Below are positions 12,430 through 23,407 of a stretch of DNA of 64,000 bases, in pieces. The notes below the pieces were generated by a model. It worked only from the letters and a program-made list of their open reading frames with translations, had not been told where the DNA came from and did not search any database. Position 1 is the first letter of the stretch. The number at the start of each line of letters is the position of its first letter. Both the position numbers and the translations under genes were made by a program. The stretch comes from Tenrec ecaudatus (Eukaryota > Chordata > Mammalia > Afrosoricida > Tenrecidae), in NCBI RefSeq assembly GCF_050624435.1, contig NC_134546.1, positions 74,875,700 to 74,939,699 on the forward strand, read 5' to 3'.

Positions 12430-12970
12430 GACCAAAAGTGGTGTAAATATGTAAATAAGTGTCTATTACTAAGTTCTGGAACTGGAGTGATGACTCACGT
12501 AGCCATCCTTACACCAGAGAAATTGTAGATTAAATGACTTGCTTAACCTGTGGTAAACAACTTTTATATGTGGACTTTTTTTAACTCACATCCTTTATGG
12601 ACCACTTTGGGGGGAAATTTAACCTTAGCAAGCTGAAATGTCAAGTGGTTTCAAGTGTGGCCCATGGTTTAGATGGAGCAGCTTCTTTTTCTGTCTGGAT
12701 TTTCAAGCAGACCATTGAGCATCTCACAAAGCTCTGCATCCTGTGGCATCCCCTGAAAACAGCTCTCTCCTCTGGGATGCTTTAAAAACGTGTAGTTTAT
12801 CTGGCCTCTGTCACTGTTTTAAATGAATGGTTTGCTTGTGGAGCTGCACGTTTAAAGAGAATATATGGTCATCCTAAATATTGTGAAAAACAATTAGCCA
12901 ATAAGAAAAATGTGTAGTTAGAGAATCATTATGATAAACAGGACATTCAGCAGCATCCTTGCCCCTCTCT
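12430..12970. other. Intergenic, nothing recognised
   Basis: The stretch between the SINE fragment and the next L1 shows no repeat signature and only one 62-codon frame (12,597-12,785) with no recognisable domain. Confidence 0.5.
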
Positions 12971-15480
12971 GTTTTTTTTTTGTTTTTTTTTTTTACATCT
13001 TTTTATTGGGGCTTATAAGGCTCTTATCACAGTCTGTACATACATCAATTGAGCAAAGCACCCTTATACATTCGTTGCACTCATCATTCTCATAATTCAC
13101 CTTCCACTTGGGTTCCTGGAATCAGCTCAGTTTCCCTTTTTTTCACCCATCCCCCTTCCTCCCCGATCCCACCCCTGGTCCCTTGATAGTTTATAAATAA
13201 TTATTATTATATCTTATCTTACACTCCGCGGCGTCTCCCCTTACCCGCATCCCCATTGCCCATCTCCCAGAGAGGAGGTTACACATAGATCTCCGAGATC
13301 GGTTCTCCCTTTCTACACCCCCTTCCCTCTGGTGTCGCCACTCCCACTGCTGGTGTTGAGGGGTTCATCTGTCCTAGATTCCCTGTGTCCTAGATCCCCA
13401 CTGAACTGCTGTACATCCTCTGGTATAACCAGGTCCGCAAGGCAAGGTAGAATTGGTGTCATGATGATTGGGAGGGGAGAAAGCGTTCCGGAACTAGAGG
13501 AAGGTTTTTAAAAGTTTCATTGTTGCTACACTGAACCCTGAGTGGCCCATCTCCTCCACACTACCCCTCTGGAAGGGGTGTCCAGCTGTCTACAGATGGG
13601 CATTGGGTCCCCATCACGCACTCCCCCTCTTTCACGGTGATGTGATTCTCACCACCACCCCACCTTTGTTGTTGGAGACCTGGTCTCCTCTGCCCTTCAC
13701 GGTCACCTATGTTGGTGTGCTGCTTCCGTGTGGGCTCAGTTGCTTCTGGGCTAGATGGCCGCTTGTTTGCTTTCAAGCCTTTAAGTCCCCAGACGCTATA
13801 TCTCTCAGTAGCCGGGCACCATCAGCCTTCTTCACCACACTTGCTTATGCACACTTTCGTCTTCAGCGATTATGTGAGGAAGGTGATCACACAATGATTG
13901 TTTTTGTTCCTTTGTATCTGCTACATGGTGCATTCAACACCTTGTATTCGCTTAGGCCGTGTGCTTCTTCTCTGTGGGCTTTGTTGCTTCTGAGCTAGAT
14001 GGCCGCTTATTTGCCTTCAAGCCTTTAAGACCCCAGACGCTATATCTTTTTGATAGCCGGGCACCATCAGCTTTCTTCACCACGTTTGCTTACACACACG
14101 TCTGTCTTCAGTGATCATGTCGGGAAGATGGGTATCCTGCAATGACTGTTTAGCAGGGCGAGGTACTATTGTATTGGGGGATTATGCATGAGAAGGCCCA
14201 ATGTCCATCTGCTACCCTACTACTGAACCTATAAATATATGCATATAAATCTATTGCCCCCATAATCATAAATATGTTTACATATGTACATGTCTGTATT
14301 TAGGCTTCTCTGTATGCACTTCGCCTCCTACTCCTTTCCTCTATTTCCTTTCGCTTTCCTTCCATCCTATTAACATGTTAGCCTTCATTCTGGTTTCAGT
14401 AATTCCTCTCAGTTACCTTGCTCTTGGTCACTCCCTACCAGTCCTCCCCTCCCCTCCCTCCTCTGGTTTTGAACCACTTGCTGTTCCTTTGTCCCTGTGT
14501 TGGGCAACACCTCCTCCCTTCCCCTACCTCCCACGCTCTCACACAATGGAGTATTATGCAGCACTGAAAAGCACCGATGAGCACATGAAACACATTATTT
14601 CATGGGAAGAGCTGGAAGGAATTATGTTAAGCGAGGTAAGCCAGACCCAAAGGGACAGGTACAACATGAGTCCCCTGAGGTAAGTACAATCAGCATGACA
14701 GAAATAGAAGAATAAATATCCATCCCACAATAAACGGGGTGAAGCACAAATAGTTGGAGGGAGGGCAGGCCACACTTAGGAGGTACATGAGAGCCAAGCA
14801 TAAAGAAGGAGTAGTGGGGCAGGGAGAGGGAGAAACGGGAGGGGGAGAATCCGAATGGATGGTATGGATACAGGGTACTAACCCACCTGGGGGAGAGTAT
14901 CGGTTGTGTCCCCACAGATCTGGAACATGTATACGGAACCCACCACGACACACCAAACAAGGAGGGCAACGCAAAGTACAGAGGTCTACACAAAGAGGCT
15001 GGATGACACGCTGGCCCAAACCAGAATTAGGCTGACCCCCACACTCGAAGGGAATACCACAGAAAACAAAAATAGATCGTCTGGAGTGGGAAAGGAACTG
15101 ACCCACCACACCACATCCATAAGGAAACTGAAACAATAGAAGGAGAAAGGACGTAGTGGAGTACACCTGGGTCCACCAAGCCCAACGTCGATAGACCAGC
15201 TAGAAGGGCCCACCATACAGAGAGGACCATTCAGCTGGCCACACTACAAGATGCGACATCCTGCACCAACACATGGCCCTACACAGGACAGCACCTGAGA
15301 CACAATGGGGGATGTGCGACTGAGCTGAACCCGGCACACTGAGGCAAACACTGGGGGCGTGCAATGGAGCAGCGGAGGAAGCAGAGCAAAGGGATCCCGA
15401 GGGAGTATAAAGGATGGTCTTCCGGGCCAGGACGTGGCGACTCACAAGCTACACCTAGAAAACACTCCTAAAGGCCAACG
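12971..15480 (-). mobile_element. L1 3' portion with 5' inversion
   Basis: From the poly-T at 12,971-12,993 to about 14,535 the sequence is antisense L1 3' UTR (for example 'gatggccgcttgtttgc', 'gatagccgggcaccatcag'). From about 14,536 to 15,480 it is in sense orientation: 'acaatggagtattatgcagc' followed by codons EELEGIMLSEVSQTQRDRYN is the carboxyl end of L1 ORF2, and the following 3' UTR matches the reverse complement of 45,140-45,500. An upstream segment turned around at the 5' end is the usual twin-priming inversion. Frames on the - strand at 14,554-15,445 are shadows. No intact L1 protein is encoded. Confidence 0.85.
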
Positions 15481-16140
15481 AACTGACCTTGTGGGCTGGT
15501 TTTTATGTGAGGAGAGGAAATAAGAAAACTTTATGCCTATTAAAATAACGCTTTGGTATACATTATTTTAAATGAGTGAAAAAAAAACAGTTCATGGAAG
15601 ATATAGCTCTGTATGAAAACACACTCATTACATATATAGTAATATTGAGGATGATATAGTAAAACGAGTAAGACTTACCCCACACCCACCCCAGTGAATC
15701 AGTGAAAAATCACTAAACCTCATCACAGACACAGAGGAATGGCCCCCTTGAATGGTCAGTATTATTCCATGAGAAGCTGATTGTGTCAGATCTCATCTTT
15801 AAAGTCAGAGAAAATATAGGGGTTGTGTATAAATGTATACATCTGTACCAGTCATGACCAGCTGTCAACCCACATCATGAGATACACCCACCACTAGCCA
15901 TCTGGATTCCAAACCACATTTGAGATGAGCAGCGGAGCTATCCTTGTGTGTGCCTCTGTCAAGGTCTCCAGGTTTCCTCTTATTTATACCTGATGTAGAC
16001 CAGAACTGCATTCATGAATGTGAATTTTGAGCATGTATAAGTGCCCTATAGAGTTGAAAGCTGAAGCCATCACCCCTGATACAGCAATAAGCAAGGACAT
16101 TGCCATATAGGTTGCTCTTGAACCACTGACACTGAAGTTC
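15481..16140. other. Intergenic upstream of the clan I IGHV pseudogene
   Basis: I see AT-rich sequence without a repeat signature, and no perfect octamer in the expected place about 100 bp upstream of the V leader. Confidence 0.5.
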
Positions 16141-16158
16141 ATGCATCAAGGAGTGACT

Positions 16159-16570
16159 ATGGGGCTGTATTCTCCTATTGGCAGCCGCCCTGGTTAAGAT
16201 ATGACATGGGGCTGGAGAGAACACTGTGGAAGCTCCAGAGCTCTCACCTTCTGGTTTAATTCCTCACAGGTGTGCATGCCCAGATGCAGTTAGTGCAGTC
16301 TGAGGCCGAGGTGCAGAAGCCAGGGGAGTAGGTGCAGGTGTCCTGCAGGACTTCTGGATACACCTTCTCCAGCTATGGTACTAATCGGGTGTGACAAGCA
16401 CCAGGAAAAGGACCTTAGTGGATGGGCTGGATCAACACCCACGCTGGGAAGTCAACATATGGCCAGGGCTTCACAGAAGACATCTCCTCGGATGCGTCAT
16501 TCAGCACAGCTTATCTACAGATTGGCAGCCTGAACTCTAAGGACACTGCCACCTCTTCCTTTGTGAGACA
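16159..16570 (+). pseudogene. IGHV: IGHV pseudogene, clan I (IGHV1/IGHV7-like)
   Basis: This is an immunoglobulin heavy-chain V segment that once encoded the variable domain. A leader exon with ATG at 16,159 (16,159-16,192, phase 1, donor gttaag) is followed by acceptor cacag at 16,269 and a V exon from 16,270. The exon reads GVHAQMQLVQSEAEVQKPGE, then TAG at 16,329; later pieces include [30 protein letters not shown] and [16 protein letters not shown]. The WINT.xG..TYxQGFT pattern is typical of human IGHV7. A second stop replaces the conserved Trp region of FR2 (gtgtga near 16,390), and the second conserved Cys is lost (SSFVR). The leader is shorter than usual. The recombination signal is still recognisable. 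It is non-functional. Confidence 0.95.
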
Positions 16571-16609
16571 CACGCTGTAGAAATCCACATCCCAAGAGTG
16601 TCAGGACAC
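16571..16609 (+). promoter_or_regulatory. V recombination signal (23-RSS) of the clan I pseudogene
   Basis: The heptamer is cacgctg (consensus cacagtg), followed by a 23 bp spacer and the nonamer tcaggacac. The spacer wording 'aaatccacatccc' resembles IGHV1/7 signals. The CAC that is most important for RAG cutting is kept, while positions 4 and 5 differ. Confidence 0.85.
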
Positions 16610-16789
16610 CTGAGGGGAGGGCAGCTGTACTCACTGAGGTAGTGACTCGGAATATTTAGTTGAATCTTCTCTTTATTTACAGGTTATGAACTTAGAGATG
16701 AGAAACAAAGAAAAGTATTTCCTGTGAAATTATCATTACAATACCGTGAAATTAAATCAGCCCCTCAAGGGGGGAGGATAAGAAATACC

Positions 16790-16962
16790 TTGGTATGTAC
16801 CTTTCCTTAGTCTCTGTGTAAATACTTCCATCTCCATACTGAGAACTATGCAGACTCCATGAAGGTTCAATTTACCAACTCCAGAGACAATGACCAAAAC
16901 ACAGTTTATTGGCAAATAGAACGTTAGAAAATGGAAGGCAAGACCATCTAGTACTCTGAGAA
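16790..16962 (+). pseudogene. IGHV: IGHV3-like remnant (CDR2-FR3 only)
   Basis: 'aactatgcagactccatgaa' and the following bases match the end of CDR2 and FR3 of clan III V segments: pieces such as NYADSMK, FTNSRDN and QNTVYWQI are readable. Stops follow, and the codon for the second conserved Cys has become tct. No leader, FR1 or FR2 is recognisable upstream to 16,620, so only the 3' third survives. The identification rests on FR3, on the RSS remnant directly behind it, and on 17,010-17,160, which resembles the 3' flank of the IGHV3-like pseudogene at 22,150-22,320. It is a fossil V segment on the same strand as its neighbours. Confidence 0.85.
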
Positions 16963-17001
16963 AAGAGGGAGAGGGAGTCAGTGTGATCCCAGACACAAAC
17001 T
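16963..17001 (+). promoter_or_regulatory. Degenerate 23-RSS of the IGHV3 remnant
   Basis: The nonamer acacaaact at 16,993-17,001 is good, and 23 bp upstream the heptamer slot reads aagaggg, which is dead. The spacer wording 'gagggagtcagtgtgatcccag' is nearly that of the other V signals in the window. Confidence 0.8.
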
Positions 17002-17889
17002 CCCTGCTGGGAGAGACCTGGGCCACAGGGGCCACTCAGAACCCACAGATCACAGGACACACACCAGGAGCAGGTGCAGATGCATGGTTTCAGGGCTGGT
17101 TTCTTGTTGTGGTCTGAGGATGCTTCTCCATTGCACTGTTTCCCCCGACAAATGTATCTATTTTTATGACAAAGGAATGCAAGAGTAATGTATAAGAAAT
17201 ATGTAAAATCAGAGCTATTGCATGTGGGATGTATAATAATGGAATTGAAATCTCAACAGCAGAAAGTGGGGAGGAAGGAGCACATAAAATATAATTTTTA
17301 TTTATTAGTGTTATACCTCACTTATTTGTATGTTAAAGTTTACAGCAAATGCATTTTTCAAGTACTGTTTGATAATAGTTGTATTGGTTGGATTTCCTAG
17401 AAGGCGGATATGATCTTATCACAGACAGTATTGCATTCCATGATGGGTTTTGCAAGATCCTTTCTGACAATGAATGTCATCCCCTTCTCTTCATTGTGTT
17501 GTTCCTGGCGTAATAAATCTTATGGTTTCCTGATCAACTTGCAACACCATTTAAGTCCTTTTAAGTTCACTAATGTCTAGAATACCAAGTAACCTTCAAG
17601 TATCCCATTTCATCTTTAGCCCCTTCCAATTTCCCCAAATTTATAGTATGAAAATGATTAGTTTTGTTCATTGGAAGATTTTGCAGCGGTTTCTCTTTAC
17701 CTTGAGTCATGGCCCATCAGTCAATGAAGATCCTGACGGCTCCACTCCCAGAGGCTTTACCTAAATTATGCCCTCATGGCCGACTCCCCTCCTAGAAACC
17801 AGCTCGACTTTAGTCAGATTTTAGGGCCCTCGAACCTTAGGGCCGCAACTTCTGGCAGTAGCTTCAACAACTTCATAATTGCTTTCCTT

Positions 17890-18125
17890 TGGTTGTCAGT
17901 ATTTAACAACGCTTCAAAGGTATGCATATGATTGTCAAAGCTTCTTCCACTGAAGAAGGTAGTGGGGTCCTTCTGCATTGTCTCATCTTAGTCTGGAAGT
18001 TTTGATGAAATCTGTTCACTTTGGGTGACCCTGCTGGCATTTGATCTAACAGTGACATATCCTCCAGCATCACAGCAACACACAAGCCACCACAGTATGA
18101 TAAACTAACAGACAGATGGTGAGAA
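17890..18125 (-). mobile_element. RTE-type LINE 3' fragment, antisense
   Basis: Read on the - strand it contains 'gtggtggcttgtgtgttgctgtgatgctgg' and 'ccagactaagatgag', wording characteristic of afrotherian/BovB-type RTE LINE 3' regions. Related wording occurs at 63,790-63,960. It is diverged and has no coding frame. Confidence 0.65.
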
Positions 18126-18129
18126 CATA

Positions 18130-19430
18130 ACATTATTCCTTCAAAATATATCATACAAATTCTGGCTAAATCTTATGGGGAACAGATCTGTTGTATAAGT
18201 TAGTTGCAAACCAGCTGAAAAAATTTATTAAGAACTTTTACAGTCTTTCAAATGATCCTAAATGTGTTAAGAAAACTCAGCAGTTCCATCTCATGTCAGT
18301 CTTTTGAAAGCTCCCTCTACAGCAAATAAGCTCTCTTGAGTCTCTGAGACCAAGGAGCTGAAATTTATACACAACAATGAATTCTATATAACCAGTTTGA
18401 CATGTTTAATCAAACAAATTGATTAATCAAACAATTAAACAATTTGTTTAATCAAACAAATTGCCTGGGTTTACTTACAGGGCCATAAAAATCTCCATTA
18501 TTAAAACAGAGGTGGGAGATGAAGAGAACCATTTGGTCTTTTTAACTAAAAGTTTTCCCCCTACTGAAAGTTTCTAACAAAATGAGGGCACATGAACACA
18601 TTTTCACGTCTGCAGAAGAAACTGATTCTGAGAAGCCCTGGAAGGATGACACTCACGTTTGGGTTCTGGGTCGCTAATCTCCTGTAGGAAGGGCTATTCA
18701 AATTTGCTTTGGCAGAAGGAAGCAGATGGCTTCCTCTTAGGAGGGTGCAACCATGTGTGGACAAAAATTAACTACATGAAAATGATGAAGAAATCACCCA
18801 GTCTACAGAATGATTCTGTTTCCAGGTTGCTAACATACCAAAGGGAGGGGCTATATGTTGGTGTTTTCACAGGCAAAGGGGATAAGTGGATTTCTCTTCA
18901 GCCAGTTGGGCCCAGAAGAGAAAGGATGGTTGAGGGTGTTACCTGAGAGTTGAGAAAATGGCCCAGAGACCCCAGCCCTGTTGCTGAGGTTATCCAAAAC
19001 ATCACGAAGACCTCAGAGGTTTCTGAGAATGTCAATTGCTGCCTGCTGAGACTTATAATCATCTCTACCATTGCTGATGCTAAAAATCATTCTATGAGTC
19101 TATCATTCCTGAACAGTTTATGCAAAAGGGACTGGACTATTATGCAGACTGTTCATTTGCTAAAAGATCAAGATTATGGACTTTCAACATTAATTAATGG
19201 TTAATATGGACCAGAACATTTAACATTTTTGTGTAACCTTTTCTTTGTACAATGTAACCTTACTTAATTGTGCCCCCCCCCCATTTGCCAAAAGACAGCT
19301 TCTTGAAGAACATGGGAATTTGGGCATCCCAAGGGCATCAGGACCTTTTACAGAGAGTTCTCATATGATAGGCACTCCTCCTGGGCACAGAAATCGATCA
19401 GAACCTTCACCCACAAACCCACAGCAATAT
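18130..19430. other. Intergenic, nothing recognised
   Basis: Frames of up to 95 codons (18,659-18,946 and 18,950-19,204) show no domain. At 18,440-18,463 a perfect 10 bp inverted repeat (caatttgttt / aaacaaattg) with a 4 bp loop sits in a local 'aatcaaacaaatt' repeat. Confidence 0.5.
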
Positions 19431-19435
19431 TGCTG

Positions 19436-19830
19436 TTGTTGTTAGAAGTTGTCCATCAGTTCCGACTCCTATCCACCCCGTGTAGAGGAGAATGAAACAC
19501 TGCCCAAGTCTGTGCCATCCTCAAATTGTTGTTGAAGCCACTGTGTCCATCATCTTCTCAAGAGTCTTCCTCCTTTCGCTGCCTCTCCACTTTACCAAGC
19601 ATGAGGGCTTTCTGCAGGGACAAGTCTGTCCAGATAACATGTCCAAAGCCTCACCATGCTTGCCTCTGAAAAGAATTCTGGCTGTACTTCTTTCAAGATG
19701 GGTTTATTGATTCATTTGTTAGGACATAGTACTTTCAATATTTTTAACCAACTTCAAAATTCAAATGTGTCATTTCCATTTTGGTCTTCCATTTTCCACG
19801 TGCAACTTTAGCATGCATAGGCCATTAAAA
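19436..19830 (-). mobile_element. RTE/AfroSINE 3' end, antisense
   Basis: 'gttccgactcctatccaccc', 'gaatgaaacactgcccaagtc', 'ccactttaccaagcatga' and 'gacaacatgtccaaag'-like wording is the reverse complement of the afrotherian RTE 3' end, whose terminus is shared with AfroSINEs. It is 5' truncated and has no intact reading frame. Confidence 0.7.
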
Positions 19831-20785
19831 ATGCTTGGCTTGGGTGAAGTGCATCTTTTTGGTCACAGGACCACTTGGTCCCGAGGAGTCATGAACCAGA
19901 CTGCAGTTTCCCCAAGCAGCACTGTGATAGCATACCTTTCCAAGACTGACTTCCCTCCCCCATCACAGTTTCTAGCACTCCACTCCTGTCCCCGCCTCCC
20001 ATTCACAATCCTGCTCCCTCTCTGCTCTACTCCAAGAAGAATGGATTCCTCCTCAACCCTGGTTATTCACATTCCCTTCTACCTACATTTATTCCTCCTC
20101 ACAGTCTTACCACATTGACTTTCAACATGAGAGGCGCTGGAAGATTCCATCACAGTAACATCTTCCCTGATGGCAGGTCCTAAGGTGAATGACACAGAAA
20201 ACAACAAACTGCTCATTGCTGTACTTTCCCGAATCTAGTTCTGATTCACAGCAACCTGACACAGCCCTGACCCCTGCCTCCTGGCGCACCATTATGTGCT
20301 TTTTTTTCCATCTTGGGTCATCCTTTTCATATCTCATCCTTAAGAATTTTTCAAGTCACTTTTTGACAATATGGCATCTCCCCTATACTCTGCACTGAGC
20401 ATGCTGAGTCACATTTTACCATGAAAATCTCAGCATGCAGTTCTGTGCTTCCTTTGGGAGATACACCCTGCAGTTGCTTGTCCCAACCCAGCCTTCTCTG
20501 ACAGGAAGGGGAGGTGACCAGAGAATGTTCCTACTCCATTTCAATGTTGCTTTGCAAAGGATCAGAAGCAAAGCCTGGGCTTCTGTCAATTAAAAAGACA
20601 AATTAGCATATTTTGAAATGCTTTGTTATATTTTTGGTACTTTTTCTGTCATTTCTCCTAGACCATGCATTTTAAAATGCTGGGGTTTCCTCATAGCTTA
20701 TGAAGAAATTTCTCCCCAATTTGTCCTTAACTATATGTCCCCAAGACAAAGGAACTTGCATATGGACGGTGCAGTATCAGTGTTC

Positions 20786-20862
20786 TGTTACTGTGCATAG
20801 GGTCACTGTGGGTCAGAACTGACTCAGTAGCATCTATCCACAACAACCACCACAGCATGACC
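20786..20862 (+). mobile_element. AfroSINE-like tail
   Basis: 'catagggtcactgtgggtcagaactgactcagtagcatc' resembles the AfroSINE 3' part (atagggtcgctatgagtcggaatcgactcgacggca). Only the tail is present. Confidence 0.55.
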
Positions 20863-20869
20863 GTGAACT

Positions 20870-21530
20870 CCAATCTTGCCTTCATTCAGGACACAATGCT
20901 TTATTGGGAAGAAGATATTTTAATTGCCCAATAATTTGGTCGACTTTCTGTTGGGATACCTGTTTTATGGGATAATCATGTAGAAATCCAAATAGGTTTC
21001 AGGGTGATGATCAGGGTTCATATGAAAAAGTTGTAAGAAGATATAAAACTGCATTTGTGAGAAAAAGAAGTTGGGCCAAGTATTTATTTACTATTTTTAA
21101 AATCCTTAATAGCTTTGTATCTATTTATTTTTCAAGGATAGCAAGGGAATACAATTTGGAAACTTTTGTTCATCCACCCTAAAACCCTGATCATTCACCT
21201 TCCCAAATATTTTTGTTCCAAAATTTAAAAGGCTATTAAGAAGAAACACACACTGAGAGTTCCTCAAAGATATAACTAATACACTTTTTACATTTCTGTT
21301 TATAGTATTATTCCTATCAATCAGATATAAATTTACACACGTTTTGTGTGTAAATAGAAAAATAAAATGGATTTATGTGTGATGACAATTTACTATAGAA
21401 TGTCACATAATACATGATATTAATGACATTATTATTATTGTGCTCTTCACACCTAAAACACTCAGATCTGTTGTAGGAACAGAATCCTCAGATCTCAGAA
21501 GTCATGCAACTTCATTTATTGCTATATAGT
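20870..21530. other. AT-rich intergenic upstream of the IGHV3-like pseudogene
   Basis: I recognise no gene. A perfect 9 bp inverted repeat, tttacacac / gtgtgtaaa, with a 5 bp loop lies at 21,332-21,354. Confidence 0.5.
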
Positions 21531-21538
21531 AAGTGGGC

Positions 21539-21546
21539 ATGCAAAT
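21539..21546 (+). promoter_or_regulatory. Octamer ATGCAAAT of an IGHV promoter
   Basis: A perfect octamer lies 117 bp upstream of the leader ATG at 21,663. Oct-1/Oct-2 with OBF-1 bind this element in Ig V promoters. Confidence 0.85.
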
Positions 21547-21662
21547 CCCCCACTGCTCTGCTGATGAAAGCCAACGCGATCCCAACCCTCCAGCTCTGGA
21601 AGTGCTCCTGGATTCTCAGGAGTCCCCACTCAGTGATCATGACTGAGCACAACACATACAGC

Positions 21663-22111
21663 ATGGAGTCTGTGCTGAAAGGGGTTTTTCCTTGTTGCTA
21701 TTTTAAGAGATTTTTTTTTGTCAAGAACCAGTTTGTGTGCTTGGGTGTGAGGGAGAGACACGGTGAATATGTCTGATGGTTTTCCTGCCCAAGATATCTG
21801 TGCTTGCAAACGTTGAGAGTGAGGTGCAGCTAGTGGAGTATGGAGGCACCTTGGGACAGTCTAAGGGGCCTCTGAGACTCTCCTGCACTGCCTCTAGTTC
21901 TCCCTAAAGTAGCTAAGTCATGATCTAGGTCCACCAGGCTCTGGGGAGGACTTGCAGTCTGTCTCAATCATTAGTATCTGGGGGTAGTGGTGGTACATAA
22001 CAAAAAGACTTTGTGAAGGGCCAATTCACTATCTCCAACGACAATTCCTAGAACATGTTTCACTTGCGCACGGACAGACTGAATTTCCAGGACATGCCTT
22101 TGTACTACCAT
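21663..22111 (+). pseudogene. IGHV: IGHV3-like pseudogene (clan III)
   Basis: The leader exon from ATG 21,663 contains 'ttttccttgttgctatttta', the classic IGHV3 leader wording, but an extra base shifts its frame. The leader-intron acceptor is destroyed: 'ttgcaaac' stands where 'ttgcag' is expected, near 21,805. The V part reads EVQLVEYGGTLGQS and LRLSCTASS, then stops in CDR1 and FR2 (taa, tag, tag) and again later. FR2 wording VHQAL follows, then GGSGGT of CDR2 and FTISNDNS of FR3 before another tag. The second conserved Cys is replaced (YYHHN). The promoter octamer and RSS survive much better than the coding part. It is non-functional beyond doubt. Confidence 0.95.
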
Positions 22112-22150
22112 CACAATGAGGAGAATTCAGATTCAACCAGGATACAAGCC
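22112..22150 (+). promoter_or_regulatory. 23-RSS of the IGHV3-like pseudogene
   Basis: Heptamer cacaatg, spacer of 23 bp, nonamer atacaagcc. The essential CAC is kept. Confidence 0.85.
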
Positions 22151-22329
22151 TCCCCTGCAGGGAAAAAACAGGTCCCCAGGTGGCGCTCAAGACCCACAGA
22201 GCACAGGTCTCAGGTCCAGGAGCAGGTGCAGATAGAGGTTCAGGGCGCTTTCCTGTTGTGGTATTGGTGCTCTTCTCCATCTCTTCGTTTCCCTCAGAGA
22301 ATCTCTCTATTTTAATACAATGCAGTGCC

Positions 22330-23407
22330 GATCCCTGAAATGTTCTACATTACAATAATTGTATTATAACAAGTAAACGTTCTGTACAAAAGTCTGTCTG
22401 TTTGGTGTGGATGAAAATTACTCAGCCACGTGGTTCTCAGAATCAGGGTCCAGAAGATAGTCAAGGAAACTCAGAGCTTCAAATCTAATGAGATTTAGAG
22501 AAATGGAGCGATTGGGTGATGTTAAAGGTTAGATTTTGAATTGGATCAGAAAGACTGGTTATTCAAACTCTCCAAATGATGCCTGAAGAGAAAGACGGTG
22601 ATGTGCTGCTAAAAGGACAGAGAGCAGAGGCTTCCATAGAATTCCCCAATTCTGACATTGAGTTCCAGGTTAGAAAAAAGGGAACTCAAGCAATGAATAA
22701 AAAGCAAAAAGCTCCTGTAATTTTAAGCTGCAGAGTTGTATGTCTATTTAATGTACAACAATGGACAACCAGGGAAAATATTATTGCATTTTCCTTGGAC
22801 ATATTTTCTATCATTTCCACTTTTCAGAATTTTGAGAGATACAGTGTACCTTGACGAAGTGATTGACCAAAACTAAACCAGGAGATGGGGGACCGCAAAG
22901 CAAACCCAGAAATCTGAGTCTAGAAGAGCCCAATGTGTTACTTCTTCGGAGTGCAGGGAGCACTCAGGAGCTCATTGAGAACATGTGTACCAAACCTGTT
23001 AGGAAAGTGATGTGCACATGGATAATGTCATGAGGGTCTCACTTAAGGAGACCCCTACTAACCACTGCTATGAAATTATCTGAGACAATCATGGCAGTCA
23101 AATGCAGAAATGGAAGTGGCTTTAACTCCTTGAACTCTTGTGCAGCTACATCACGATCTCAAGCTTAAATCAGTTAGAAAACTATCAAGAGCAGATGGTG
23201 AGATGGGAGTTCAGTAAAATGAACAGGATCAAGTGATGCTCTGCCAGTGTGCATATGAAAAGGGAACTGACTCAATGATCTCCAAACGAAAAATGCTAGA
23301 GTGTTGTGTGCTTGAACCCCTGGATTTTAGTGAAAATCATGTGTATTCGTTTGAAAGCATTTGCTTATTCCCTTCAGCAAATTCTGGCCCAAAGAAGACC
23401 AGGTGAC
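22330..23407. other. Intergenic, nothing recognised
   Basis: One 92-codon frame (22,576-22,854) has no recognisable domain. No repeat family is evident. Confidence 0.45.

Noticed and set aside
14554..15445. Several - strand frames of 67-158 codons
   Set aside because: They lie opposite L1 3' UTR/ORF2-end sequence and resemble nothing; the L1 explains the region.
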